A stretch of 39,622 nucleotides of DNA from Verrucomicrobiia bacterium (GTDB lineage: Bacteria; Verrucomicrobiota; Verrucomicrobiia; Limisphaerales; JADLHS01). Where the stretch lies: NCBI GenBank assembly GCA_011525685.1, contig WYBW01000079.1, positions 1 to 39,622 on the forward strand, in the 5' to 3' direction. Below are positions 24,094-32,963 of the stretch, in pieces (the first letter of the stretch is position 1; every line of letters begins with the position of its first letter). The translations under genes were made by a program, and so were the position numbers. The notes beneath the pieces are model-generated. The model was not told the origin of the DNA and ran no database searches. It worked only from the letters and a program-made list of their open reading frames with translations.

Positions 24094-25206
24094 TCACGGC
24101 TTCTTGCGCTTGTAATTGACGAGGATGTGTCCCGAGTCCGGCTCGGTTTTGAACGCCGCAGGCCGGGAACCGCCCTGCGTGGCGTAACACACCCGCATCG
24201 TATCGGCGCCGACCTCGTAGATGGCCAGGATGCTCCTTCCCGCATCACTGCCGTTGTCCGGCAGCACGTCCATTTGCTTGGGTTGCCGCGCCGGATCGAG
24301 CTTCAAAGTGCCGCGATCCACCTCATCGCCGCGGTCGGTTTCATACTTGTTGTCCCGCACCGTCACCTTGATGCCCGCAAGCGCGTCGCCCGGGATGGTC
24401 TGACCATTGGCTTCGGCGCTGGCGACCTCCCAGACACCCTGCATCTGGCGGAGGTCGTCCGCCGCGGACGAGCCGCCGGAAAGGGTTTTGAGCCGGATGT
24501 TCTTGAATGAAACCATCATGGGCGGACCGGCGTGCAGTTGCAGCGCCAGCACACCGGACTTTACCGCCTTGGCTTCGCACTCGTCGGTCACGTCCACCAT
24601 TTGTCGGCCATTGATGAAGTGCTGGAAGTGATTGCCCCGGGCAATGATCACGTACTCGTTCCAGTCGCCCGGTTTGATCACCGTCTGAAGCTCCTCCGAC
24701 TTGCCCAGCGTGCCGGTGACCTGTTTCTTGCAATCCTTGTCCCACACCACCTTCTCGCCACGGGCGGCCATGATCCCACGTCCGCCGGCGACGCCGCCTT
24801 CATCGTAAAGAATTCCCGAATAATTTTGTCCCGCCTCCATGTCCGCCTGATAACCGCCCACGGCCCAGGTCTTGTCGTTGAGCACTTTGCTGCGATACTG
24901 GATGCCGGTGTTGGCCCGGTCGTTGCCGGGCGCGATCATGTAGGAGAGCCGCAACTCGAAATCCGCCACCTCGCCGCCCGTCCAGATGATGAACGTGTTT
25001 CCCTTGGTCGGATTCTCGGCGGTGGTCTGACCCACAATCGCGCCGTCCTTCACGGACCAGAATTGCGGGTTGCCGTTCCATCCAGTGAGGTCTTTGCCGT
25101 TGAAGATGGATTTGAATCCTTCCTCGGATTCCGCGGCGGTCGCGGGCAGGCTGGCGGTAAACCAAGCCGCAGTCGCCGCCAGTGCCAGGAGGTAAAATCG
25201 TTTCAT
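24094..25206 (-). CDS. Secreted DUF1080 (3-keto-glycoside hydrolase-like) protein fused to a TIGR03067 domain
   Basis: The 370-residue protein has a signal peptide (cleavage likely after LPATAA). A DUF1080/3-keto-disaccharide hydrolase-type jelly-roll domain follows (about 27-240; FKSIFNGKDLTGWNG, GIQYRSKV, KPGDWNEYVIIARGN). The C-terminal domain is of the TIGR03067 type (about 250-370; LRQMQGVWEV, GTLKLDPARQPKQMD, RPAAFKTEP). DUF1080 proteins of Bacteroides have been linked to cleavage of 3-keto-glycosides. The ATG at 25206 is preferred because AAGGA lies 7 bases upstream; ATGs at 25212 and 25230 are alternatives. It is 20 bp downstream of the epimerase gene. The two domains together suggest a periplasmic binding or lyase role on glycans (inference). 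Confidence 0.88.
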   Translation of the reverse strand: MKRFYLLALAATAAWFTASLPATAAESEEGFKSIFNGKDLTGWNGNPQFWSVKDGAIVGQTTAENPTKGNTFIIWTGGEVADFELRLSYMIAPGNDRANTGIQYRSKVLNDKTWAVGGYQADMEAGQNYSGILYDEGGVAGGRGIMAARGEKVVWDKDCKKQVTGTLGKSEELQTVIKPGDWNEYVIIARGNHFQHFINGRQMVDVTDECEAKAVKSGVLALQLHAGPPMMVSFKNIRLKTLSGGSSAADDLRQMQGVWEVASAEANGQTIPGDALAGIKVTVRDNKYETDRGDEVDRGTLKLDPARQPKQMDVLPDNGSDAGRSILAIYEVGADTMRVCYATQGGSRPAAFKTEPDSGHILVNYKRKKP

Positions 25207-25226
25207 AGCCATGTCCTTGGACGTCA

Positions 25227-26072
25227 TCAACGCAGGGTACGCTTCAAGAAATTCAGGCCTTTGACGGCGATTTCATCCCGGGTCGGCTCGATGCGCCGCC
25301 AGATGGCCGCCGCGCGGGCGATGACCTTCACGTCCGTGGTGAACGATTCAATCACCACGTCGCCCTGGTAACCAATGTCCTTGAGCGCCTTGGCGATATT
25401 CTTCCAGTCAATGTGGTCGTTGCCCGGGGTGCCGCGGTCGCTGCCGCACGCGTGGAAGTGACCGAGCAATTTGCCCGCCTTGCGGATGGCGGCCGCCTGG
25501 TTTTTCTCCTCGATGTTCATGTGAAACGTGTCGAGGTGGACCTTCAACGCCGGGCTTCCGACGGCTTTGACCATCTTGAGCGCTTGATCGCAGGTGTTGA
25601 TGAAGTCCGTTTCAAAGCGATTGAGCGGTTCCAGGCAGACTTGTCTGCCGCGCTGCCGCGCATACTGACAGAGCTTCTTGAGGTTCTTGACGACCGTGGC
25701 CCACTGTTTCTTGTATTCGTCCGGCGGCACGGCGTCCGCGCGGCCCACGGCGGAATACACCGGGCCGATGAGCGACGGACAGTCCAGCACCACCATCTGG
25801 TCAAGGACCTTCATCATGTAGTCCAGTCCGGTTTTCTGCTGCTTGGGCGTGCCGCGCAAATCCCGGTCCGGCCCCATACAGGCGCAGACCGAGCCACAAA
25901 CCAGGCCGTGCCGGTCCAGTTCGCGCTTCACGTGCGCGGGATCAATGTGCGACGGGTCCTCGACGGGAATCTCGATGGAATCGAAGCCCCACTTCTTGAA
26001 ACGCGGGAACAGCTTCGTGCTTTGATTGGTGAACGGTGAGGTGAAGAGGAAAGTATTAATTCCAAGTCTCAT
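25227..26072 (-). CDS. Sugar phosphate isomerase/epimerase family TIM-barrel (tagatose/allulose 3-epimerase-like)
   Basis: The 281-residue TIM barrel of the xylose-isomerase-like/AP-endonuclease 2 superfamily resembles D-tagatose/D-psicose 3-epimerases. Metal-binding and catalytic positions are visible: Glu in CLEPLNRFETD, Asp/His in KVHLDTFHMNIEE, His in HFHACGSDRGTPG and Glu in VVIESF. No signal peptide is present, so it acts in the cytosol. It is the first gene of a minus-strand trio with the secreted DUF1080 and ThuA-like proteins. The trio is probably a small keto-sugar utilisation operon, the secreted proteins acting first and the epimerase later. Substrate is not determinable. Confidence 0.88.
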   Translation of the reverse strand: MRLGINTFLFTSPFTNQSTKLFPRFKKWGFDSIEIPVEDPSHIDPAHVKRELDRHGLVCGSVCACMGPDRDLRGTPKQQKTGLDYMMKVLDQMVVLDCPSLIGPVYSAVGRADAVPPDEYKKQWATVVKNLKKLCQYARQRGRQVCLEPLNRFETDFINTCDQALKMVKAVGSPALKVHLDTFHMNIEEKNQAAAIRKAGKLLGHFHACGSDRGTPGNDHIDWKNIAKALKDIGYQGDVVIESFTTDVKVIARAAAIWRRIEPTRDEIAVKGLNFLKRTLR

Positions 26073-26446
26073 GACAAGCAGGCTAGAGATGGGCGTGGGG
26101 CGGTGTCAAAAGCAAATTGTTCACCGACGCGAACGGAATCAACTCCCACTAAAATTGTGGCAACCCGCTCCGGAACACAAGCGGCTCGCGCCGCGCGCCC
26201 GTGTCGCGGACAAATCGTAGGACGAACGCAGCCTGGTTTCGGGGCAGGCATTGAGTGGGTGCTCCTTTCTGTCAGGCGGAAGTCCGGGCGACGCTCCCAA
26301 CGCTGCTGCCTGTTCCCGCACGGAGTTGAAGCGAGGCAGCCCCGCTCCTCCATCCCATTCTCATGTCTGACCCGCTGTGCTGCTGTCTCCGAAGATTCCG
26401 GTTTCGCTTTGGCGTGCGATATGCGTATCATCCGGTTGAGTTGACG
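26073..26446. other. Divergent intergenic region
   Basis: This 374-bp stretch separates the minus-strand sugar operon from the plus-strand membrane-protein pair and must contain promoters for both. I see no convincing -10/-35 or -24/-12 sequence, repeat or small gene. A frame running upstream of 26447 to 26363 exists, but its peptide (LCCCLRRFRFRFG) looks non-coding. Confidence 0.5.
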
Positions 26447-28162
26447 ATGAGCCGTTTGATCTGGTTTCTGTTGTGCGCCATTCTCGGTCTGGCAATGGTC
26501 GGCTTGGGCTTGCTGTTGCCTGCGCACTTGCGGGCGGTGGAAACCAGTGTCCTCGAACAAGCGGGAAGAAACACCCCCACCGTGGTTGAGCACGGGTTGA
26601 AAATGGTCCGGGACAAGAACCTGGGCGCCGCCCGGTTGCTGCTGGAAACGGCCCAGTCCAAGGAACTGCCAGAGCGGGACACGCTGGCCAGCGCCGTGGA
26701 CGAGTTGACCGCGCAACAACCGGACTTGATTCTATGGGGACATGACGAACCGGGCTTGAAGATTCTCTTTGGCCGCGACCGTCTTCCGCCGGCCTCGAAA
26801 TCCGAGCCGTTCACGGCCTTCATCGTGCGTCAGGACAACCGGCGACGGGCACTCGATCTCTTGCGGGCCACCCCCAATCTGGTCGTTCAGGAATTGCTCC
26901 ACTTTCATGCGCAGACCAACACCGTCCTGTTTTCGCCCGCGGAATCCGCCTCCGGCCAGGCACTGGACGCGGCCGTGGCCATTGGAGGGCTGCTGCTGGA
27001 ACGTGGTCAACTGAGCGTCGGTTTGAGCAACGCGCTGCTCGTGCTCGCGGCCGAAGCCATCAGCCGGAGAGATTCTCAGCCGCTCGAACAAGTGCTGTTG
27101 GACCTGATGTCGCTGGGGCAACGGCTGGATTGGGGACAGTTGGTGGCGTTTATTGGGCGTATTGACGACCCGGAAACCTTGCGGCGGCTGGCGGGATTGG
27201 CGCGACAAGATCTGGATTTATCCGTGCTCTTTGCGGCGGTGCAGCTCTGCCAGCGGCCGTCGGCCGTGGCGGATTATCTCATGAATTTCAGCCAGACCGG
27301 CCCGCGTGACCTGGGCGAGAGTTTGAGATATAATGCAGGCGGTCTGAATGAGCTGTTGCGTCGCAACGCGCGGCTGCTCGATTCGGGACTGGGGCGGAGT
27401 CTGGCCAGCGACAGCATGCTCGGCAGAGGCTATGCCGCTGTGGCCGCCTACAGTTTACGCGCTCCGCGGCTTGCGCTGACGCTGAAATGGCTTTTATATC
27501 TGGGCGGTGGATTTTTGTTGGCGATGGCCGTGCGTGCGGTCCGGCGGGTCCCGGCTTTGGAACAGCCGCTCCAGGTGCGCGGGTTTCATTTCGTCCGCGC
27601 TCTTTTGTTTGCCCTGGGTTTTCTGCTGGTGGTGGTGCTCTTGAGCGAGCCGTTTCTCGCGCAGGACAGCCAGAAGGTGGAGTTTCCACTCCGATTGCGC
27701 CTGCCCACGGTGGGCAGCGCGGTCCCGGCAGAAACCTCGGTCGCCCATACATCGTTTATGAACCAACTGAGCCTTTTGACACTGCTGCTGTTCTTCGTGA
27801 TCCAATCGCTGATTTACACCGCGTGCCTGATCAAGCTGGCGGAAATCCGCCGCCAGACCGTGCCGGCTCGCATCAAGCTCAAATTGCTGGAAAACGAGGA
27901 CCACCTGTTCGACGCCGGCCTTTACCTCGGTTTCGTGGGGACGATCATTTCCCTCATTCTCGTCTCCCTGGGAGTCATCAAGCCAAGCCTCATGGCCGCC
28001 TATAGTTCGACGTCGTTCGGCATCATCTTTGTTTCCATTTTCCGCATCTTCAACCTGCGCCCACTGCGCCGGAAACTGGTGCTGGAGGCGGAGGCGATTT
28101 ATCCCGACCCGGCCGTCGCGACCACGGCACCCATCCGCTTAAGCGGCCCCACCCTGTCATGA
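26447..28162 (+). CDS. Membrane protein with MotA/TolQ/ExbB-like C-terminal core
   Basis: I do not recognise the full-length 571-residue protein. It has an N-terminal helix (3-25), a ~315-residue mostly helical, probably periplasmic domain, then five more membrane helices (about 343-363, 383-402, 440-463, 491-512, 517-536). The last three resemble an ExbB/TolQ/MotA core. The pattern LYLGFVGTIISLI (T499) aligns with the family's LGLLGTV helix, and AAYSSTSFGIIF (S521, T522) with the Thr-containing next helix. Basic cytosolic ends fit the expected topology. Unlike ExbB, the cytosolic loop is only ~27 residues. The next gene overlaps by ATGA and encodes a protein with a MotB/ExbD-like anchor. I infer an ion-driven membrane motor or tension-transmitting complex of unknown function. 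ATG 26447 was chosen as it directly precedes the first helix. Confidence 0.7.
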   Translation: MSRLIWFLLCAILGLAMVGLGLLLPAHLRAVETSVLEQAGRNTPTVVEHGLKMVRDKNLGAARLLLETAQSKELPERDTLASAVDELTAQQPDLILWGHDEPGLKILFGRDRLPPASKSEPFTAFIVRQDNRRRALDLLRATPNLVVQELLHFHAQTNTVLFSPAESASGQALDAAVAIGGLLLERGQLSVGLSNALLVLAAEAISRRDSQPLEQVLLDLMSLGQRLDWGQLVAFIGRIDDPETLRRLAGLARQDLDLSVLFAAVQLCQRPSAVADYLMNFSQTGPRDLGESLRYNAGGLNELLRRNARLLDSGLGRSLASDSMLGRGYAAVAAYSLRAPRLALTLKWLLYLGGGFLLAMAVRAVRRVPALEQPLQVRGFHFVRALLFALGFLLVVVLLSEPFLAQDSQKVEFPLRLRLPTVGSAVPAETSVAHTSFMNQLSLLTLLLFFVIQSLIYTACLIKLAEIRRQTVPARIKLKLLENEDHLFDAGLYLGFVGTIISLILVSLGVIKPSLMAAYSSTSFGIIFVSIFRIFNLRPLRRKLVLEAEAIYPDPAVATTAPIRLSGPTLS

Positions 28163-29787
28163 ACCGCACCATTCTCATCGTCATTTGCGACTTTCTGCTG
28201 GTCAGTCTCGTGGCGTTTTCGACGGTGGACATCAACAAGGTGACCGACCAAAGCGGGCCGCGGCAGGTGACACTGGACATTGCCACCAACCAGGTTGACA
28301 GCAGCAAAGATCTGGCCGCGGTGATGCGGTTGGCGCTGGAGGATGAGCGCCAGAACCGCGACGCTTTGTTGGGGGAACTGACCAAGACCCGCGGAACCCT
28401 GACCGAGCGCGAGCGGGAGGCGCAGGCGTTGCAACAGGAACTCCAACAACGCGAGCAACGGGCGCAGAGCCTGCAACAGGAGTTGCAGCAGCGGGACCAG
28501 CAGGCCCAAACCTTGCAGCAGGAGTTGCAGCGACGGCAGCAACTGGCCCAAACCCTCGAGCAGGAACTGAAACAACGGGAACAGCGGGCGCGAACTCTCG
28601 AGCAGGAGCTGGCGGCGCGGCAGGAAGAAACCCGCCGCCTGCAACAGGAACAGGCCGCTCTCCTGGAAAAGGAGACGGCGCTGCGGCAGCAGCAGGCCAG
28701 CTTGCAGCAGCAATACATCGTCGCCCAGACCAATCTCCAGGCGCTCAGTCAGCGGTTGCAAAGCACGGCCAATGAAGCGGTGACATCAAAGGAACAGCTC
28801 GCCGCGATGGAGGCCGAGCTTCGCCGGCGCGCGGAAGCCGCGGCGGAGTTGCAGCAGCAAATCGCCCAGATGGCCTTGAGCAATCAGGTGGTGCTGGTCG
28901 AGAAACAAAGGCTGGCCGGCCAGCTTCAGGTGGCCGAAGTCGAAAAGCGCCACGCGACCGAACAGGTCGTCGCTCTGCGGGAGCAGGTCCAGGTGGAGCG
29001 CGAGGAAAAGGCCAAGCTGGTCGAGGGGGTCAGGACGCTGGCTTCCAGTTCGACCCAGATTGTGCAGGAGATCCGGGACAGCCGGCCCCTGACTCCGAAC
29101 ACCATCTTCAACGAATTCGTTTCCAACCGGGTTCAAGTGCAGTTTGCGGCGGCGCGGTCCGGTCTTCTCGGCGCGGATCGCACGCGCCAGACCCGCACCG
29201 AGATGGCCCTGGTCACCGACGGCACCAACACCTATGCCCTCTGCCACGTGGACGACACCCCATTGACTTTGAGCAATCCCGGCACTGATTGGGAGGAACT
29301 TGGCGGGATGTTGATCCGCGAGACAGCTCTTGTGCCGGCGCGAACCCTGTCCTTCCACCTGCAGGATCCGCGCATCGTCTTCATGCCCGTGACCGCAGCC
29401 GATGTTGAGAAGCTCGGGGCCAAGGTTTATCGGATTTCCACTGACCCGTTCAAGTTCCAGGACGCGGTGCTGGTCGGCGCGCGCGAGGGTTATTACGGCG
29501 AGTGCCGGTTCGAGATTGATCTGACCACGCCCAACTACGTCCGACTGGACCGCAGCGTCCTGCCGGGGCTTTTCGGAAAGTTCAATCCTTCGCGGGGCGA
29601 TCTGGTGTTCAGCAAGCAGGGTGAACTGCTGGGCATGATGGCCAACAGCAGCTATTGCCTGATGCTGCCCAAGTTCGATGCCATCGCCACTTTTCGCCTC
29701 GGCGAAAGTCTCCGCGCCGAGCGAACCGGATGGACCCTCGCGGCGTTGTATGCCACCGTGCAACAATTCCCGACCAAGCTCCAATAA
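28159..29787 (+). CDS. MotB/ExbD-like anchored coiled-coil protein with degenerate trypsin-like domain
   Basis: I do not recognise the 542-residue protein as a named family. Residues 5-21 form one membrane helix with an acidic residue near its start (TILIVICDFLLVSLVAF, D11), the place where MotB and ExbD keep their ion-binding Asp. Residues ~50-300 are a long coiled coil, including five 14-residue near-identical units (89-158). Residues ~312-520 are a globular domain with a late segment, FNPSRGDLVFSKQGELLGMM. This resembles the GNSGGPLFxxxGxVIG strand of trypsin-like proteases but lacks the catalytic Ser. The gene overlaps its MotA/ExbB-like neighbour by ATGA, so the products are probably one complex. 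No peptidoglycan-binding OmpA domain is seen, unlike MotB and ZorB. Confidence 0.68.
   Translation: MNRTILIVICDFLLVSLVAFSTVDINKVTDQSGPRQVTLDIATNQVDSSKDLAAVMRLALEDERQNRDALLGELTKTRGTLTEREREAQALQQELQQREQRAQSLQQELQQRDQQAQTLQQELQRRQQLAQTLEQELKQREQRARTLEQELAARQEETRRLQQEQAALLEKETALRQQQASLQQQYIVAQTNLQALSQRLQSTANEAVTSKEQLAAMEAELRRRAEAAAELQQQIAQMALSNQVVLVEKQRLAGQLQVAEVEKRHATEQVVALREQVQVEREEKAKLVEGVRTLASSSTQIVQEIRDSRPLTPNTIFNEFVSNRVQVQFAAARSGLLGADRTRQTRTEMALVTDGTNTYALCHVDDTPLTLSNPGTDWEELGGMLIRETALVPARTLSFHLQDPRIVFMPVTAADVEKLGAKVYRISTDPFKFQDAVLVGAREGYYGECRFEIDLTTPNYVRLDRSVLPGLFGKFNPSRGDLVFSKQGELLGMMANSSYCLMLPKFDAIATFRLGESLRAERTGWTLAALYATVQQFPTKLQ
28423..28632 (+). repeat. Five in-frame 42-bp tandem repeats encoding 14-residue coiled-coil units
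   Basis: Units of the type QALQQELQQREQRA repeat five times with few changes (residues 89-158 of the coiled-coil protein). Fourteen residues equal two heptads, so copy-number change would alter rod length without changing helical register. Confidence 0.85.
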
Positions 29788-29808
29788 AGCGTCTTCTGGG
29801 CCGGGCCG

Positions 29809-31140
29809 CTAACTCTCCGCGGGCGGATACCCGGGTAACGTCTCGCTCAGGATGAGGGAAATTCGCGCCCGCTCCTCCGTGGCGAGGTGCGAATACCGCG
29901 GGTCTGGCTTCGTGGGATGCAACGCCTGAGCCAGCCGGGCATAAATCCGTTTCTTCAACTCCTTCGGCAAGGCTAGGAACGACTCCGAATGGACCAGGTA
30001 ACTGCAGCGGTTCTTGAACAGGTGACCCTCGAGATGAAACTCCTTCAAGCAACTGCCGTCACTCGCACGGCGCGCCGTGGCGAGAAACGCCCTTTGAAAT
30101 GCCGGTGAACCGGCAAGTCCCGTCGGCAGCGGCGCTTCGTCCTTGAACAGCAGATCGTCCACCACCTCCCGCGCCGCGCTGTCAAACACGCGTTTGACGC
30201 TCTCATAAACCAGTTCCTCGGTCTCGGGCTCTTTGAGATCGCGTTGCAGATTTCTCTGATAGGCCAGCATCCGACGACATTCCATGGATGCCCGTGTGAG
30301 TGTGTTCTGCATGGCCAGTTGATGTTCCAAAACCAGCAGCGCAATGAGGTCGCTGCCCTCCGTGAGGTAGGCTTTAGTGGCGAAGAAATCAGCCAGACGG
30401 GAAAGGTTTGCGCCTTGCTTCAGGTCCACCGCCAATTCCCCCTGCTTGTCGCTCGCGAACGTGTTGCCGCGGTGCAACACCGTACCGTGCTCGCCGGTCA
30501 CATACCAGCCACCCCAGCGGTTGGTAAAAGGCGTCCGAAAGTCCACCACCTCCGTACCGAAGCGCAGCAGCGGCTCGCCCGTCCTGTCGGTAAACACCGA
30601 CCGGACAAACACACCCGGAATCCCGCGGACAAACGTCCCGCCGTGGCAGCGCAGACAATCGCTGTCCCGCACGAACTTGGGATCGGTGTCGTCCGCATCG
30701 AAGCTGTAGAAGATCGGTCCCAGTTCCGGGTCCACGGCGGCAATCTCAATCAAACCGTTAGGCACCCAACCCACGTAACAGGTATCCGAGAAGTAGAGGG
30801 CCCGGGGTTGCTCCGGCCGGATGCGGGAGCGCTGGAAGCTCGTCTTGGAAAAGACCAGCGTCTGGCTTTCGACCGGAATGTTCAATTCCCGCAACAGGCT
30901 CTCGACGGCGGCTTTGCCGGTGCCCGCGAGCCGAAACGATCCGGCGGCCAAGCGTTCCTGCAAGCGGCTGACCGCATCACGCGGCTGGGTGGTGGAATAG
31001 TTGATGGGCGGTTGCTCGTAAGGGTCGCTGCTCTGGGCCAGGGTGAGATTCGCCGCCAGCGCCAGACCCGCGGCCATCACAGCCAGTCGCCGTCGCGGCG
31101 TCATGTCACCTGCAGTCTTGAATTGAAACAATCGTCGCAT
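29809..31140 (-). CDS. Exported mono-haem c-type cytochrome-like protein of unknown function
   Basis: The 443-residue product has a signal peptide (hydrophobic MAAGLALAANLTLA after a basic stretch) and one haem-attachment motif, CLRCH, in the context DSDCLRCHGGTFVRGIPG. The remainder is not recognisable to me; several His and Trp residues around GWYVTGEHG and a helical C-terminal half are visible. It is likely periplasmic, with covalent haem added by the cytochrome c maturation system, which is not in this window. An alternative ATG at 31104 (MTPRRRLAV) gives a more compact signal peptide. It converges on the coiled-coil gene (21 bp between stops), so the two are not co-transcribed. Confidence 0.75.
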   Translation of the reverse strand: MRRLFQFKTAGDMTPRRRLAVMAAGLALAANLTLAQSSDPYEQPPINYSTTQPRDAVSRLQERLAAGSFRLAGTGKAAVESLLRELNIPVESQTLVFSKTSFQRSRIRPEQPRALYFSDTCYVGWVPNGLIEIAAVDPELGPIFYSFDADDTDPKFVRDSDCLRCHGGTFVRGIPGVFVRSVFTDRTGEPLLRFGTEVVDFRTPFTNRWGGWYVTGEHGTVLHRGNTFASDKQGELAVDLKQGANLSRLADFFATKAYLTEGSDLIALLVLEHQLAMQNTLTRASMECRRMLAYQRNLQRDLKEPETEELVYESVKRVFDSAAREVVDDLLFKDEAPLPTGLAGSPAFQRAFLATARRASDGSCLKEFHLEGHLFKNRCSYLVHSESFLALPKELKKRIYARLAQALHPTKPDPRYSHLATEERARISLILSETLPGYPPAES

Positions 31141-31262
31141 CCGTTCGCTTGCGGGATCAACCGCTCAAAGGCTAACAACCTCGGAGCTTGGCGCTTTGAC
31201 TTCAATCAATAATTGCCGGCAGCCGGCCATCTCGCAACCCGCGCCCGCCGGGATTTGCAAAC

Positions 31263-32711
31263 TTGAATTCACCCGCCGGCTCAACTACAACCTCGCGTGC
31301 TGTGAACGACAACAACGGGCTTGCTTTGGTGGCGCCGCGAGTGGTGCCGGTGCTCGATCCGGGTTTCCGTCCGGCGGTGCTGGCCAATCGCGCCTTTCGT
31401 GAGCAAGTGCGAAGCTCGGGCCAAACGCTGCCGGTCAGGATCGCCCTCGAACAAACGGACGGATCGGTCTATCACTTCCACACGGAAATTTTTTCGGAGG
31501 CTGCGCCGCAGTCGGCCGGCAATTACACCTGCCTCGAGCGCATCGTGAAGTTTCTGCTCTGGTCGCGCGGCGGCTGGCGGATTTATTTCGACGGACCGCC
31601 CTCGCTCGCCGCAAAGCTGTCCGCGCATTATCGCGATGACGCCACGGGCCGATTCGATTCCGACATGGTCGGGGCAAGGATGTTCGACCACCCGCTCGAA
31701 GTGGTGAACACCAAGAACATTCCATCCGAGCGCGCGCAGGCAAAACCGTTGGGCCGGCACCTCGACGGCTGCCGGATCGGTTTCGATCTCGGTGGCAGCG
31801 ACCGCAAAGCCGCTGCCGTGATGGATGGCAAGGTGGTGTTCAGCGAGGAAACGGTTTGGGACCCGTATTTCCATCCCGACCCGCAATATCACTTCGACGG
31901 CATCATGGATTCGCTGAAGAAAGCGGCGGCGCATTTGCCGCGCGTGGATGCCATCGGCGGAAGCGCGGCCGGCGTTTACGTGAACAACCGCGTCAAGGTG
32001 GCGTCGCTGTTTCGCGGGGTGCCGCCCGACGTGTTCAAGCATCGGGTGCGGGACCTTTTCCTGGAGATCCGGAACGCCTGGAACAACGTGCCCTTCGAAG
32101 TGGTGAATGACGGCGAAGTCACGGCCCTGGCCGGCTCGATGTCCCTGGGCAAAAATGCCGTGCTCGGCATCGCACTCGGCACCAGCACCGCGGGCGGCTG
32201 GGTAAACGGCGAGGGAAACATTACCTCCTGGCTCAACGAACTGGCTTTCGTGCCGGTGGATTACAATCCGAAAGCAGCTCGCGACGAGTGGTCGGGCGAT
32301 TACGGTGTGGGGTCGCAGTATTTCTCACAACAAGCCGTCGGCCGGCTGATGCCAGCGGCCGGCATCGAAGCGCCGAAAGACCTGCCGCTGCCCGAGAAAC
32401 TCAAACTCGTACAATCGCTCATGGCGCAGGGTGACGACCGGGCGCGCAAGATTTACGAAACGATCGGTGTCTATCTCGGCTACCAGATTGCGCATTTCGC
32501 GGACTTCTATGACCTGCGGAATTTGTTGATCCTTGGTCGCGTCACCAGCGGCAAGGGCGGCGACCTGATTGTGGCCGGGGCGCGGGCGCTTCTGAAATCG
32601 GAGTTTCCCGAACTGGCCGGCAAGATTGAGCTTCACGTGCCGGACGAGAAGATGAAGCGGCATGGCCAGGCCATCGCGGCTGCAAGTCTGCCGGAGATTA
32701 CAGGACAGTGA
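31263..32711 (+). CDS. ROK-family-like protein (sugar kinase/ASKHA fold)
   Basis: From about residue 170 on this 482-residue protein looks like a ROK-type ASKHA ATPase. IGFDLGGSDRKAAAVMDGKV resembles the phosphate-1 motif, FEVVNDGEVTALAG resembles the catalytic ENDANAAALGE segment, and IALGTSTAGGWV the phosphate-2 motif. The ROK zinc motif (CxCGxxGC) is not present. The first ~170 residues are an extension I do not recognise. There is no ATG near the start: TTG 31263 gives the longest product and GTG 31302 an equally plausible one. Substrate could be a sugar or the protein may be regulatory. It stands alone between the haem protein and the toxin-antitoxin genes. Confidence 0.72.
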   Translation: MNSPAGSTTTSRAVNDNNGLALVAPRVVPVLDPGFRPAVLANRAFREQVRSSGQTLPVRIALEQTDGSVYHFHTEIFSEAAPQSAGNYTCLERIVKFLLWSRGGWRIYFDGPPSLAAKLSAHYRDDATGRFDSDMVGARMFDHPLEVVNTKNIPSERAQAKPLGRHLDGCRIGFDLGGSDRKAAAVMDGKVVFSEETVWDPYFHPDPQYHFDGIMDSLKKAAAHLPRVDAIGGSAAGVYVNNRVKVASLFRGVPPDVFKHRVRDLFLEIRNAWNNVPFEVVNDGEVTALAGSMSLGKNAVLGIALGTSTAGGWVNGEGNITSWLNELAFVPVDYNPKAARDEWSGDYGVGSQYFSQQAVGRLMPAAGIEAPKDLPLPEKLKLVQSLMAQGDDRARKIYETIGVYLGYQIAHFADFYDLRNLLILGRVTSGKGGDLIVAGARALLKSEFPELAGKIELHVPDEKMKRHGQAIAAASLPEITGQ

Positions 32712-32762
32712 AGGAATGATTGTCGGCTTTACGGATTGGAAAAAGTCACCGATAGTTTGCCC

Positions 32763-32963
32763 ATGAAGAACGGCCTGAAAATGCTCGAAGCAACGATTGA
32801 TCAGGCAGGGTGGGTTCACTTGCTTTCGCCGTTGAAGCTTCGTCACCCCGCCAAGGCGGTGGTCACGATCATTCCAGACGACGCCGACGAAACCGCGTTG
32901 TTTAGCGAACCGAGCCTGGTCGAGGACTGGAATCGACCTGAGGAGGATGCGGCATGGTCATGA
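32763..32963 (+). CDS. Small antitoxin-like protein upstream of DUF433 gene
   Basis: This 66-residue protein starts MKNGLKMLEATIDQAGWVHL, a short beta-rich N-terminus, and ends in an acidic SLVEDWNRPEEDAAW tail. The arrangement is common in small antitoxins encoded before PIN-type or other toxins. It overlaps the next gene by 10 bp, so the two are coupled. ATG 32763 was chosen over 32736, which would add nine residues. The family is uncertain: the antitoxin label rests on size, tail and position. Confidence 0.6.
   Translation: MKNGLKMLEATIDQAGWVHLLSPLKLRHPAKAVVTIIPDDADETALFSEPSLVEDWNRPEEDAAWS

Noticed and set aside
26447..29787. Zorya defence system (ZorAB)
   Set aside because: No ZorC, ZorD or ZorE-like genes are adjacent, the coiled coil is on the MotB-like rather than the MotA-like protein, and no peptidoglycan-binding domain is seen.
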